Shown piece after piece: positions 53,112-62,097 of a DNA stretch of 64,000 nt. Origin of the DNA: Rhizobium sp. R635 (GTDB lineage Bacteria; Pseudomonadota; Alphaproteobacteria; Rhizobiales; Rhizobiaceae); contig NZ_LOKX01000001.1 in NCBI RefSeq assembly GCF_002211285.1, forward strand, positions 62,001 through 126,000, in the 5' to 3' direction. The notes beneath the pieces were generated by a model. It had not been told where the DNA came from. It saw only the letters and a program-made list of their open reading frames with translations, and made no database searches. The first letter of the stretch is position 1. Every line of letters starts with the position of its first letter. The translations under genes were made by a program, and so were the position numbers.

Positions 53112-54014
53112 ATGTCGCAGGCTGCCTCTACCGCTTCCGAAGCTTCGCCTTCCCGTTTCCCGCTTGCGGTCCTCCTCCTCGGCGGGGCGGCGATCGGCGG
53201 CTCGCCGATCTTCGTCAGGCTTTCCGAGGTTGGCCCGATGGCCACGGCTTTTTGGCGCGTGGCGCTGGCGCTGATCCCGATTTTCATCGTCTCGATGCTG
53301 AAGAAGGATGCGGGACCGAAGCCGCAAAGCCTTTCCGACTACGGCCTGCTCATTCTCCCGGGCGTCATGCTGTCGCTCGACCTTGCTGCCTGGCACCTTT
53401 CGATTACGATGACGTCAGTCGCCAATTCGACGCTGCTCGCCAACCTCGCGCCTGTTTTCGTCACGGTGATCGGCTTCCTCTTTTTCAAGGCGCGGATCAG
53501 CGGCGTCTTCATGGGCGGGCTTGCTCTGGCGCTGGCCGGTGTCGTCATCCTGAAGGGCGGGCCGGCGGCCTTGGGCAATGGCGACCTCCACGGCGATGGG
53601 CTGGCGATGATCGCCGCCTTCTTCTATGCCTGCTACATCCTTGCACTCGGCAGCCTGCGCAGCCGCTTCGATACGATGCGGATAATGCTGTGGAGCACGG
53701 CGTCCGCTGCCGTCTGCATCTTTCCGGTCGCGTTGTTATTTGAGGGCCATATGCTGCCGCTGAGCGTCTATGGCTGGTCGATGGTATTCGGCCTCGCCTT
53801 CATCAGCCATGCCGGCGGGCAGGTGGCGATCACCTATGCGCTGGCCTATCTGCCTGCGGCTTTCTCTTCGCTGACGCTGCTGCTGCAGCCGGTCGTCGCC
53901 GCAATCCTCGCCTGGGCGCTGCTCGGCGAGGCGATCGGCACGATGCAGGCGCTGGGCGGCGCCGTCGTGCTCGCCGGCATCATGGTTGCCCGAACGTCTC
54001 GCCCGTCGGCTTGA
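53112..54014 (+). CDS. EamA-family (DMT) transporter
   Basis: 300 residues, ten hydrophobic segments in two repeats of five, as in drug/metabolite transporters of the EamA family. The first repeat begins LLGGAAIGGSPIFVRLSEVG and includes LLANLAPVFVTVIGFLFFK; the second includes AYLPAAFSSLTLLLQPVVAA and LLGEAIGTMQALGGAVVLAG. It moves small metabolites across the inner membrane; the substrate is unknown. The last 35 nt overlap the 3' end of the convergent hydrolase fusion gene, so transcription of one may interfere with the other. Confidence 0.9.
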   Translation: MSQAASTASEASPSRFPLAVLLLGGAAIGGSPIFVRLSEVGPMATAFWRVALALIPIFIVSMLKKDAGPKPQSLSDYGLLILPGVMLSLDLAAWHLSITMTSVANSTLLANLAPVFVTVIGFLFFKARISGVFMGGLALALAGVVILKGGPAALGNGDLHGDGLAMIAAFFYACYILALGSLRSRFDTMRIMLWSTASAAVCIFPVALLFEGHMLPLSVYGWSMVFGLAFISHAGGQVAITYALAYLPAAFSSLTLLLQPVVAAILAWALLGEAIGTMQALGGAVVLAGIMVARTSRPSA

Positions 54015-55599
54015 CCGCCTGCTGCTCCAGTGGCGGCGGATCATCACCCATTCTCTGCAGCAGCCACTTCTGGATGATCGGCACATCGGCATCGCCGAGA
54101 TCGTGTCCGCCGGGGATGACGTCGGAATCGACGGTGGCGCCCGAACTTTTCAGCCTTTCCTCCAGCTCGCTCGCATATTTGCCGTAGGCATCCGTCTTGC
54201 CGCTGATGACGAGCAGGTCCGTACCCTTCAGATCGGCATGCGGATAGTCGCTGAGCACGGGCATGGAGCGCAGCAGCACCGCTTTGTGTACGAGGTTCGG
54301 GTGCAGATAGAGCAGCGAGTTCAAAAGGTTCGCGCCATTCGAATAACCGACATAGACGGTCTTGTTGGGGTCGAGCCCGTAGGATTTGACGGCGCCCTCG
54401 ATGAAGGCCGCGAAAGCCTCCGCCTCGGTCTTGATGTCGTTCTGGTCGAAGGAGAAGGGAGTAATGCGCTTGTACCAGCGCGGAAAACCTTCCTCCGTCG
54501 CCCGCCCGCGCACGCCGAGCAGCGTCGCGCGCGGTGCCGCCTTGTTCAGGAGCGGCATCAGCGTCGTCTCGTTGCCGCCGGAACCGTGCAGAAGCACGAA
54601 GACGCTGCCGTCTGGATTCGGCGGCGTATAGAAGCGATGGACGAAGGGCAGTTCGCGGTAATTGATGCGCGGTTCGCCGGGCATCGAAAATTGCGGCAGC
54701 ACCACCTTCAGGTCGCCGAGATCGGTGATGGCGTCGGGCGGCGCGAAGAGCTTTGTCCCGAGGGCGGCGTGCTCCTCATCGACGATCATGCCGGGCTTGT
54801 CGGTGGCAAGCTCGATCAGCGTGCCGCTGGGTTCCCGGGCATAGAGCGAGCGGAAATACTTGCGGTCGTGCATATTGGTCGGCGACGCGTCAGTCGTCTC
54901 CAATGCCTTGCGGACGGACAGCAGCGTTTCCTCGTCCGGAGCGCGGAAGGCGACGTGATCGACCGTGCCGGTGCCCGGCGCGCCGGACCAGAAGCCGCGG
55001 GCATCGCGCACGTCGATGATGTCGCCGGATTGCGAAACCAGCCTGTCGATCGTGCCGCGATTGGCCTGGAAGCGATAGCCGAAATGGGTCTCGAGGAAGC
55101 TGCGGCTCTCGGCGGGCGTCTCGGTCAGCATGGTCGCGCCGCGCACGCGCTGGATCGCATGCTCGACCGGGATCGGGCCGCCGTCCCAGACGGCTTGTGA
55201 GGTGAGGTTCTTTGCACCTGCGAGCTTGAGGATGATGTTGTCAGGGTCCTTCATCCGCAGCACCGGCTCGCCGAATTCCTCGGCCGGCCCCTCGGAGCGC
55301 AGGCCGAAGCTCATGGCCCGTGTCAGCCAGTAGCCGATGCTTGCGGGGTCGATTGCCAGCGAAATTTCGCTGATCTGGCCATAACCGGCCCGTCCCGGCG
55401 AGCCGTCCTCCCAGGAGAGGAAGGTGAGCAGCGAACCCGGGGTTCCCGCTGCATCGCCGTAGAAGAGATGAAGTTGCGTTGCATCCTCGTAACCGGCTGT
55501 CTGCTTGACCAGCCGCATGCCGAGAAAGCCCGCGTAAAAATCCACGTTCGCCTGCACCTTGCGGGTGACGGCGGTGACGTGATGTATGCCAGATACCAT
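53980..55599 (-). CDS. Ring-cleaving VOC dioxygenase fused to an alpha/beta hydrolase
   Basis: 539 residues from ATG 55599; a longer frame to 55677 adds a hydrophobic stretch without better start. Residues 1-310 are two VOC (glyoxalase) modules: GIHHVTAVTRKVQANVDFYA, VEHAIQRVRGATML and VDHVAFRAPD, the pattern of the MhqO/YdfO ring-cleavage dioxygenase branch. Residues 330-525 are an alpha/beta hydrolase: VFVLLHGSGGNETTLMPLLN, VGYSNGANLLNSLL (nucleophile Ser in GYSNG) and PGGHDLGDADV (His), resembling the MhqD phospholipase/carboxylesterase group. Elsewhere these are two genes induced by quinones. One chain would suit sequential breakdown of hydroquinone-like compounds. Confidence 0.85.
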   Translation of the reverse strand: MVSGIHHVTAVTRKVQANVDFYAGFLGMRLVKQTAGYEDATQLHLFYGDAAGTPGSLLTFLSWEDGSPGRAGYGQISEISLAIDPASIGYWLTRAMSFGLRSEGPAEEFGEPVLRMKDPDNIILKLAGAKNLTSQAVWDGGPIPVEHAIQRVRGATMLTETPAESRSFLETHFGYRFQANRGTIDRLVSQSGDIIDVRDARGFWSGAPGTGTVDHVAFRAPDEETLLSVRKALETTDASPTNMHDRKYFRSLYAREPSGTLIELATDKPGMIVDEEHAALGTKLFAPPDAITDLGDLKVVLPQFSMPGEPRINYRELPFVHRFYTPPNPDGSVFVLLHGSGGNETTLMPLLNKAAPRATLLGVRGRATEEGFPRWYKRITPFSFDQNDIKTEAEAFAAFIEGAVKSYGLDPNKTVYVGYSNGANLLNSLLYLHPNLVHKAVLLRSMPVLSDYPHADLKGTDLLVISGKTDAYGKYASELEERLKSSGATVDSDVIPGGHDLGDADVPIIQKWLLQRMGDDPPPLEQQAVKPTGETFGQP

Positions 55600-55680
55600 C
55601 GAGAGCAGTCCTGATTGAAGCGGCGTCAGGAGCGCGAGTATGAGAGCTGCGACAGTCATACCGTTGCCAATGACCATCGC

Positions 55681-57276
55681 TTAGTTTTGTTCCGCACAAA
55701 GCGCAAGCGAATCGCCGCGCTGCAGCAATTCCAAATGATCGACATCCTCGAGTGCCTCTTCCAGTTGCTGGCGTGTCGGCGGCTTGACCATGTAGGCGAG
55801 CGCGCCGAGATCCCTGGCCCGCCGCATGTCGGTCTCGTCGCTCGATGTGCTGAGAATGCAGACGGGGATCTGCTTGAGGCGGGCATCGGCCGAAAGCGCA
55901 TGCAGAACCTCGAAGCCGTCCATGATCGGCATGTTGATGTCGAGCAGCATCAGGTCGATCTGCGGCACGTCGGCAATGCCGGCCCGTTCTTCGAGCAGCC
56001 GCATCGCCTCACGCCCGTTGGTGGCGACATGCAGGTTGAAGTTCACTTTCTCCCGGTGCATCAGCTTGATCTTCAGAAGCTGGATATCGGCGGGGCTGTC
56101 TTCCACGAGCAGCACCTCGGCGAGCCGGCCGGAGCCTTCGCCCGGGTGCTCGGCCAGTTTGGCGTTGTGCGCCACGGGCGATGCGGCGGGCGCCGCGGAC
56201 CTCGCCTCGGCGAGCGGCACTTCGACGACGAAGGTGGCGCCGGGCCCGCTTCCTGCCTCGCACCAGATCGAGCCGCCGTGCAATTGCGCGATGCGGCGGC
56301 AGATGGCGAGGCCGAGCCCGGTGCCCTCGATGCCGCGGCCGACGAGGCGCTTGAACGGCTGGAAGATCAGCTCGCGATGCTGCGGATCGATGCCCGGCCC
56401 GTTGTCATGCACGTTGAGGCGGCAGAGATCGCCCTGCGGCTCGCCCGAGATCCTGATCTCGGGAACCTTCTGTTCGCAGTAACGGATGGCGTTCGACACC
56501 AGGTTCTGCAGGAGCTGGACCAAGAGCGTCGCATCGCCCATCACCTCCGGCAGCGCTCCGCGGATGATGACGGCCCCGCGGCTTTCGATCTGCTGGCGCA
56601 GATTGTCCTCCACTTGGCCGAGCACATCGGACAGCGACACCGGCTTCAGCTCCGGCCCGCCGGAAGCCTCGAGCTTGGTAAAGCCCGAAACCTTGACGAT
56701 CAGGTCTTCCATATGGTCGGCCGCACTCAGCACGTAATCGAGCAGTTCCCGGTCTTCGGCGGGAAGTGCTGCAGAACCGTGCAGGATACGGCTGAAGGAT
56801 TTGATCGTCCGGAGCGGCTCCTTGAGGTCATGGGCCATGGCGCGTGTGAAGATCTCGAGCGATTGCCGCTTCTGCTCCAGCTTTGCTTCCAGAACACCGT
56901 GCATGATGGCGTTCTGGATGCAGCGATGCAGCGTCTCGGGTGACAGCGAATCCTTGGTCAGATAGTCGCGCGCGCCGCTCTTCATCACCTCGACGGCAAC
57001 GGTTTCGCTGCCCTGGCCGGTCAGCACGATGACGTTGGCGGTGGGATCGTCCTCGAGGATGTCGGTAAGAACGCCGAGCCCGTCACGCCCCGGCAGCGAA
57101 TAGTCGAGCAGGATGCAGTTCGGCCGCCTCTGGGCGTTCAGTGCACGGCCCTCTTCGCCCGTCTCGGCTTCGACCACCCTATAGGCGGTGCTGGAGACTC
57201 GGCCCAAGATCCGCCGATAGACCTCGCGGTCGTCGATATTGTCGTCGATGATGAGGATAGAGCAGTCTTCCGCCAA
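55681..57276 (-). CDS. Hybrid REC-HisKA-HATPase-REC sensor kinase
   Basis: 531 residues. An N-terminal receiver (SILIIDDNIDDREVYRRILG, LLDYSLPGRDGLGVLTD, 1-120) precedes a coiled linker, HisKA with AMAHDLKEPLRTIKSFSRIL, HATPase with LQNLVSNAIRYCEQ, DNGPGIDP and GTGLGLAICRRIAQLHGG, and a second receiver (VLLVEDSPADIQLLKIKL, LMLLDINMPIMDGFEVLH, about 385-515). No membrane helix or PAS is seen, so it probably acts as a relay for the membrane kinase at 57693. Start TTG 57276 has AGGA 9 nt upstream and lies 4 bp after the upstream receiver gene, placing three genes in one operon. Confidence 0.9.
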   Translation of the reverse strand: MAEDCSILIIDDNIDDREVYRRILGRVSSTAYRVVEAETGEEGRALNAQRRPNCILLDYSLPGRDGLGVLTDILEDDPTANVIVLTGQGSETVAVEVMKSGARDYLTKDSLSPETLHRCIQNAIMHGVLEAKLEQKRQSLEIFTRAMAHDLKEPLRTIKSFSRILHGSAALPAEDRELLDYVLSAADHMEDLIVKVSGFTKLEASGGPELKPVSLSDVLGQVEDNLRQQIESRGAVIIRGALPEVMGDATLLVQLLQNLVSNAIRYCEQKVPEIRISGEPQGDLCRLNVHDNGPGIDPQHRELIFQPFKRLVGRGIEGTGLGLAICRRIAQLHGGSIWCEAGSGPGATFVVEVPLAEARSAAPAASPVAHNAKLAEHPGEGSGRLAEVLLVEDSPADIQLLKIKLMHREKVNFNLHVATNGREAMRLLEERAGIADVPQIDLMLLDINMPIMDGFEVLHALSADARLKQIPVCILSTSSDETDMRRARDLGALAYMVKPPTRQQLEEALEDVDHLELLQRGDSLALCAEQN

Positions 57277-57280
57277 TCTG

Positions 57281-57706
57281 TCAGTCCTCGAGCGGCAGGA
57301 TTGCGATTTCGAACCAGTATTCCTTCAGCCGCTGGATGGCGGCGAAGAGCCCGTCGAGATCGACCGGCTTCTGCACATAGGTATTGGCGCCAAGCGCATA
57401 GCAGCCTTCGATATCCCGCTCGTCGTCGGAGGTCGTGAGGATGACGACGGGGATCTTGCGCCAGCCGGCGTTCGACTTGATCGCCTCCAGCGTCTTGCGG
57501 CCGTCGAGGCCCGGCATGTTGAGATCGAGCAGGATCAGCCCCGGTTTCGGCACCATCGAGGCGAGCATGTCGAGCGCTTCCTGGCCGGAGGCAGCCCATC
57601 GGATCGAGTTGCGCAGATTGGTGCGTTTGAAGGCGCGCATCGTCGCTTCGAAATCGTCTTCGCTGTCTTCGACGATCAGGATCGGTTGCGTATCACGCTG
57701 CTGCAT
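57281..57706 (-). CDS. Stand-alone response regulator receiver protein (Rcp1/phytochrome-associated type)
   Basis: 141 residues: receiver only. It has PILIVEDSEDDFEATMRAFK (acid pocket), LILLDLNMPGLDGRKTLEAI (phosphorylation Asp), VILTTSDDERDI and VQKPVDLDGL (Lys). The DSEDD start and KRTNL segment resemble Rcp1-like receivers that pair with phytochrome-type histidine kinases. ATG 57706 overlaps the end of the upstream kinase by 14 nt and has GAGGGG upstream, so it is translationally coupled. It likely carries phosphate between the FixL-PAS kinase and the hybrid kinase downstream. Confidence 0.9.
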   Translation of the reverse strand: MQQRDTQPILIVEDSEDDFEATMRAFKRTNLRNSIRWAASGQEALDMLASMVPKPGLILLDLNMPGLDGRKTLEAIKSNAGWRKIPVVILTTSDDERDIEGCYALGANTYVQKPVDLDGLFAAIQRLKEYWFEIAILPLED

Positions 57707-59867
57707 TCTGCCCCTCGCGCTTTTTTCCCAAGGTGAAATAGAACGTCGTGCCGGCGCCGACCTCCGATTCCAGCCAGATATCGCCATTGTGCCGCGCGAT
57801 GATCTTGCGGACGAAAGTGAGGCCTGCTCCGGTCCCGTCGTCGGAATCCTGCGACTTTTCCAGCCGCTTGAAAATGCGGAAAATATCCTCGTGGAACTCC
57901 TGCGGGATGCCCTTGCCGTTATCCTTAACGAAAAACACGTTGCGGGCAACCGTGCCGTCCTGGCCGACATAGCGGTCGAGATAGCCGATCGACACGAGCG
58001 GCGCCGGCTTGTCGTTGTATTTGATCGCATTGGTGATGAGGTTGCGGAACACTTCGGTCAGCCGCGGCGCGTCGCAGATCACCTCCGGCAGTCGGCCGTC
58101 GATGACGACCTTCGCATGCCGCTCCTCCAGGAGGAGCTCCATCGTCGAGACGACGTCCTTGACGATCAGGCCGATGTCCGTGCGCTTGACCGCCAGCTGC
58201 TGCCGCCCGAGCCGGGAGAAATACAGGAGGTCGTTGACGAGTTTCTCCATGCGCTGGCTGAGGCGCACGAGCCGGTTCAGCCGGCGCACCCCATCGCTGT
58301 CGAGCTTGTCTTCGTAATCCTCCAGCAGGAAGCGGGAGTGGTTGTGCAGGCCGCGCAGCGGCTCCTTGAGATCATGCGAGGCGATGTAGGCGAATTCGTC
58401 GAGGTCGTGGTTGCTGCGCTCGAGATCGGCCGTATAGGCTTCGAGCTGGGCAAGCGTGGTCTTCATCCGCTCTTCCTGCCGGGCGCGCTCGCTGATGTCG
58501 CGCACGATGCCGACGAAGGTCTTCGTGTTGCCGGTGACGACGGCGCTGATGGAAACGTCGATCGGAAAGACGATGCCGTTCCTGCGTCGCCCCGAGACCA
58601 TGCGCGTCGTCCCGATGATGCGCTCCTCGCCGGTTTGCCGGTAATGGGAGAGATAGCCGTCATGCTCGGAATGGTAGGGTTCGGGCATCAGCATCTTGAT
58701 GTTCCGGCCGATCGTCTCCTGCGGCGTGTAGCCGAACATAATTTCGGCTGCTGGATTGAAGCTTGCGATCGTTCCGCGCTCGTCGATGACGATGACGGCA
58801 TCGGGCGTGCTGCGCACCAGCGCGCCGAAGCGGATACGCTCGCTCTCCAGGTGATGGGTGTTGCGCATGAAATAGAAGATGAGGATCGCGATCAGCCAGA
58901 GCGTGGCTGCGGTGATGGCGCGGTTGGCGATCTCCTGCCAGAACGAGGCCTCGTCATGCTTGACGGCGAAGAAGCCGAGCATGAGCAGCACGGTGCAGAC
59001 GAAGGCGAAGAAAAGCGGCGCGTTCCTGTTGCCGAACCACAGCGCCGTCAGCACCAGCGGCACATAAAGAATACCGTTGGCGACGCCGAGCGGCGTATAG
59101 AGATCGACGAGAAGGCCGGTGAAGCAGACAGCCGCCGGGATCCAGAGCGGGATCTGCGCCCGGTTCGCCGGCTGCATCAGCCAGGACCGGGCAAGAAGCC
59201 CCGAGCCGAAGGTCACCATGCCGACGGCGGTGTGCAGCGCCATCGCCGCATAAGGCCCCCAGCGATAGCCTTGTTCGGCCGATGTGACATAACTGGCCAG
59301 CGCGATCATGCCGAGCGTGATGACGATGTAGCTCGCCAGTTCCTGTACCACCTGGCTTCTCGGGTTCTCCATTCGAAGCGATAGCAGCAGCGAAAGATTG
59401 CCGATCAGGAAGATCAGCGCGGTGTTCGGCCCCATGCCGCCGCCGATCTGCGCGGCGAAATCGGATGGGATCAGCAAACGCGTCACGAGCGTGTCGACAT
59501 AGTGGAAGGTTCGCCCGATCGTAACGATCTCTAAGAGCCGCGCGGCCGCGATCGCCGCCGCCAAGCCCGCCGTGATCGCCGCCACCACCCGGAAGCGGCG
59601 GGCGGCCAGTGTCGAGGTGACAAGGCCCGCGCCGGAGAGCATAAAGCCGAGCGCCGTGTTGAAGGCCATGGAGGGAAAGCCGGGAATGACGGAAAGGATC
59701 ATCTCGACCTGGAGCAGCCAGCCTGCCAGGACAGTCATGCCGAGAAGGAACATCAGGCAGCCGACGGCGATCGCGAAGGCACGGTAGCGCCACCGCCTCC
59801 GCTGGTCCTGCAGGTCCACGTCGTTCCTATCCTGCACCCGCGTATCCTCCTCGGTTCGCGCGGTCAT
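57693..59867 (-). CDS. Membrane histidine kinase with a FixL-type PAS domain
   Basis: 724 residues from ATG 59867; the frame opens to 60011 without a start signal. About nine to ten membrane helices (about 30-320) are followed by a PAS domain (about 350-470) and a phytochrome-like kinase core (YIASHDLKEPLRGLHNHSRF, ITNAIKYND, DNGKGIPQEF, GTGAGLTFVRKII). The PAS has MLMPEPYHSEHDGYLSHYR with His402 where Bradyrhizobium FixL has heme ligand His200, and Arg422 20 residues later, as Arg220 in FixL. Heme binding and O2 sensing are therefore plausible. It has no DNA-binding output; the receivers 57281 and 55681 are its likely partners. Confidence 0.9.
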   Translation of the reverse strand: MTARTEEDTRVQDRNDVDLQDQRRRWRYRAFAIAVGCLMFLLGMTVLAGWLLQVEMILSVIPGFPSMAFNTALGFMLSGAGLVTSTLAARRFRVVAAITAGLAAAIAAARLLEIVTIGRTFHYVDTLVTRLLIPSDFAAQIGGGMGPNTALIFLIGNLSLLLSLRMENPRSQVVQELASYIVITLGMIALASYVTSAEQGYRWGPYAAMALHTAVGMVTFGSGLLARSWLMQPANRAQIPLWIPAAVCFTGLLVDLYTPLGVANGILYVPLVLTALWFGNRNAPLFFAFVCTVLLMLGFFAVKHDEASFWQEIANRAITAATLWLIAILIFYFMRNTHHLESERIRFGALVRSTPDAVIVIDERGTIASFNPAAEIMFGYTPQETIGRNIKMLMPEPYHSEHDGYLSHYRQTGEERIIGTTRMVSGRRRNGIVFPIDVSISAVVTGNTKTFVGIVRDISERARQEERMKTTLAQLEAYTADLERSNHDLDEFAYIASHDLKEPLRGLHNHSRFLLEDYEDKLDSDGVRRLNRLVRLSQRMEKLVNDLLYFSRLGRQQLAVKRTDIGLIVKDVVSTMELLLEERHAKVVIDGRLPEVICDAPRLTEVFRNLITNAIKYNDKPAPLVSIGYLDRYVGQDGTVARNVFFVKDNGKGIPQEFHEDIFRIFKRLEKSQDSDDGTGAGLTFVRKIIARHNGDIWLESEVGAGTTFYFTLGKKREGQNAAA

Positions 59868-60031
59868 TTTTTCCGAAATCGAGGAATACTCAATAGGCAA
59901 AGCCGAGGCTGTGCCGTGCTTTTTGCGAAATGATCTGCGGCAATGTATATCGAATTTTAGCAAAACGGCGTTATCGTGATGTGCACGGGCGGCAAGGATC
60001 ATTCCCAACAATATCGAAGTTGCGGTGCTGG

Positions 60032-60403
60032 ATGCCTACTTTATTTTACGTCGACGACAGCAGGGATGACCTCTTCTATCTCGACTATATCAGCAGGAAG
60101 CAGCAGATAGACGTCGATCTATTCTGTTTCTCGACCGTCGAGACGGCGTTCGACGCGCTGGAGCGACATTTAGCGGACGGCAAGAGCATGCCCGACCTGC
60201 TGATCGCCGATCTCTACATGCCGCTCGACAGCGGCATTGGGCTGATCAACCGGTTGCGCGGCGACGGCCGTTTCAAAATGATGCGGCTTGCCATCTGCAG
60301 CGGATCGGATGCCGACGAGGACCGCGCGCGCGCACTGGAGGCCGGGGCCGATTTTTATCTCGAGAAGCCGCTTGATCTTGTCGCGATTCTTCTCAATCTT
60401 TAA
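60032..60403 (+). CDS. Stand-alone response regulator receiver protein
   Basis: 123 residues from ATG 60032; the frame extends back to 59930 without homologous sequence. It is a single receiver with LFYVDDSRDDLFYLDYISRK (acid pocket), LLIADLYMPLDSGIGLINRL (phosphorylation Asp), AICSGSDADEDRA and FYLEKPLDL (Lys). No SD is evident upstream. It is divergent from the FixL-PAS kinase gene (59867), the 164-bp gap holding both promoters, and is a candidate partner of that kinase. It lacks an output domain. Confidence 0.85.
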   Translation: MPTLFYVDDSRDDLFYLDYISRKQQIDVDLFCFSTVETAFDALERHLADGKSMPDLLIADLYMPLDSGIGLINRLRGDGRFKMMRLAICSGSDADEDRARALEAGADFYLEKPLDLVAILLNL

Positions 60404-60888
60404 GTGTGGAAAACGGTGGAAGCCTCAAGGCCCATTCTCCGCCGTTCGTCCGTTGCCGGTGACAAACCGCAATTGACAAGGTCGAGGACGCATCCCAAGA
60501 TGCAGCCGAAGCGAAGACAACGTAACGCAAAAATAAGCGCTGAGAGAACCGATTTACCCGCGTTCGCCGCCACGAACAACAGCCAACCCCTTAGCTGAAT
60601 GGGCCAATCGGCTCTCCCGCGCTTACGTCTGGCACTGCCTTCTCGCATTCATGGATGTTGAGCACGAGAAGATTTACGATACCCAGGTAAGAACTACTGC
60701 CCCCAGTAAAATCTGCCCGTGCATCACCTGTAGTTGAGATAATTGATGATATCCGCCTTTCATATCGAAGTCCCCGTTCGATACTTGTCATCAACTGTCT
60801 CGCAATTTTTGTAGCTGTTCGCGTCTAAGACGTATATCCCAAGATTTCGGGATCGTCGGCATTGGGCGGGAGGAGAGGAAGAGTGGGA
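60404..60888. other. Intergenic region between the receiver gene and the LuxR-type gene
   Basis: 485 bp without a convincing gene. A 67-codon minus-strand frame at 60591-60794 has no start signal or recognisable product. An imperfect dyad (TCCCAAGATTTCGGGA, 60837-60852) lies 37 bp before the LuxR-type start and might be an operator. Confidence 0.35.
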
Positions 60889-61593
60889 ATGAACAATGCT
60901 CCGGCAATTCCCTTTCATGCCGGACCCGAGCTTAGCCGGGCGATCAATCGCACCGATTTTTTCCGCCTTTTGAAGGCGGCGGCGCAGCATTACAACTTCG
61001 ACAGTTTCGCGCTTGCCCGTATTTCCGAGGCTTCGGCCCCCTTCGGCGAACGCGATATCGTCATTACCAACGTTGCTGAGCGGCGCGTCGGCCTTTTCAT
61101 TGCGACGCTGAAGGAAGCGCTCGGGACCGTCCGCGCAAAGTCCGCCCAGTTTCTGGCGACGCCGGTCCACGGCCGGAGTGCGCAGCCGGAAGGCTTCGCG
61201 TCCGATCTCGTTTTCAACGAGTTCCGCAACGGCGTCTTTCTCTTCATCCCGCTGTTCACGCCGGAGGGGCGGCGATACTGCCTCGTTCTCAGCGGCGAGC
61301 GTCAGGAGCCGGATCAGGGCGAAATCGCCGATATGCTGCTCGATGCCATGCGCATTTTCGACAAGCTTTACGAGGAAATTCTGACGCCTGAAATGTCCGG
61401 GCGGTTGACCCAGCGCGAGTCGGAAATCGTCAAATGGACGAGCGAAGGCAAGACCTCGGCGGAAATCGCCATCATCCTCGGCCTGTCCGAACATACGGTC
61501 AATTCGCATATCACCGCGGCGGCCCGCAAACTCGACGCCGTCAACCGCGTGCACATGGTAGCGATCGCATTGAGAAACGGTTTGGTGTCGTGA
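60889..61593 (+). CDS. LuxR-type transcriptional regulator
   Basis: 234 residues from ATG 60889, preceded by AGGAGAGGAAGAG. The N-terminal domain (1-165) resembles the autoinducer-binding/GAF-like sensor of LuxR proteins, with INRTDFFRLLKAAAQHYNFD and FNEFRNGVFLFIPLFTPEGR, but the AHL-contact pattern (W57, Y61, D70, W85 of TraR) is not convincingly present. The C-terminal HTH is LTQRESEIVKWTSEGKTSAE, IAIILGLSEHTVNSHI. It is followed after 31 bp by a receiver gene, so the two are probably cotranscribed. The signal and target genes are unknown. Confidence 0.85.
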   Translation: MNNAPAIPFHAGPELSRAINRTDFFRLLKAAAQHYNFDSFALARISEASAPFGERDIVITNVAERRVGLFIATLKEALGTVRAKSAQFLATPVHGRSAQPEGFASDLVFNEFRNGVFLFIPLFTPEGRRYCLVLSGERQEPDQGEIADMLLDAMRIFDKLYEEILTPEMSGRLTQRESEIVKWTSEGKTSAEIAIILGLSEHTVNSHITAAARKLDAVNRVHMVAIALRNGLVS

Positions 61594-61624
61594 AGTTGGT
61601 TTCGGGACTGGGGAAGTTGGGACT

Positions 61625-62062
61625 ATGAGCACCGAAACAACTCGAAGGAGTGCTGTCAAAGTTCTCTTTGTGGACGACGAATTCATCGAATTTCGCGCGC
61701 TCAAGAAGAAGATCGCCGACCTTTCGGAGCCTGCCGTCGAGCTCGAATATTCGCCGTCGATCGGCGATGCGCTGGAAAAGATCGGTGCGGGGCGCTTCGA
61801 TCTCGTCCTGCTCGATAACCGCCTTCTGCCCAATGCCGACTTCCGCGAAACGGTGCCCGAGCTACGCGGCATCGGCTACACCGGCCCGATCGGCGTCGTT
61901 TCGACCGATATTTCGGGGGGATATTTCCAGGAATTCCCGGAATACGGCGTCGATTTCCGCATCGGCAAGGACGAGATCGACGTCCAGACGCTCCAGCACA
62001 TCATCCGTGAATATGTGACCTATGACGTCCCGGATTTCTGGAAGGACGATTACAGTATCTAA
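61625..62062 (+). CDS. Stand-alone response regulator receiver protein
   Basis: 145 residues. It has an acid pocket VKVLFVDDEFIEFRALKKKI, phosphorylation Asp in DLVLLDNRLLPNADFRETVP, ST in VVSTDISGGYF and Lys in FRIGKDEIDV. The stretch LLPNADFRETVPEL is unlike canonical receivers, which have MPxMDG, so the dimer face may differ. It follows the LuxR-type gene (31 bp, GGGGAAG SD) and precedes a RIME-type element and a convergent histidine kinase gene, a likely phosphate donor. Confidence 0.8.
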   Translation: MSTETTRRSAVKVLFVDDEFIEFRALKKKIADLSEPAVELEYSPSIGDALEKIGAGRFDLVLLDNRLLPNADFRETVPELRGIGYTGPIGVVSTDISGGYFQEFPEYGVDFRIGKDEIDVQTLQHIIREYVTYDVPDFWKDDYSI

Positions 62063-62097
62063 GCGGCGGTTTTTGCCGGGGAAAGGTGAAGCCTAAA

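Noticed and set aside
57435..59384. Plus-strand frame of 649 codons opposite the membrane kinase
   Set aside because: Antisense shadow with charged low-complexity product.
60591..60794. Minus-strand frame of 67 codons in a 485-bp gap
   Set aside because: No SD, no similarity and no coding bias. Treated as intergenic.
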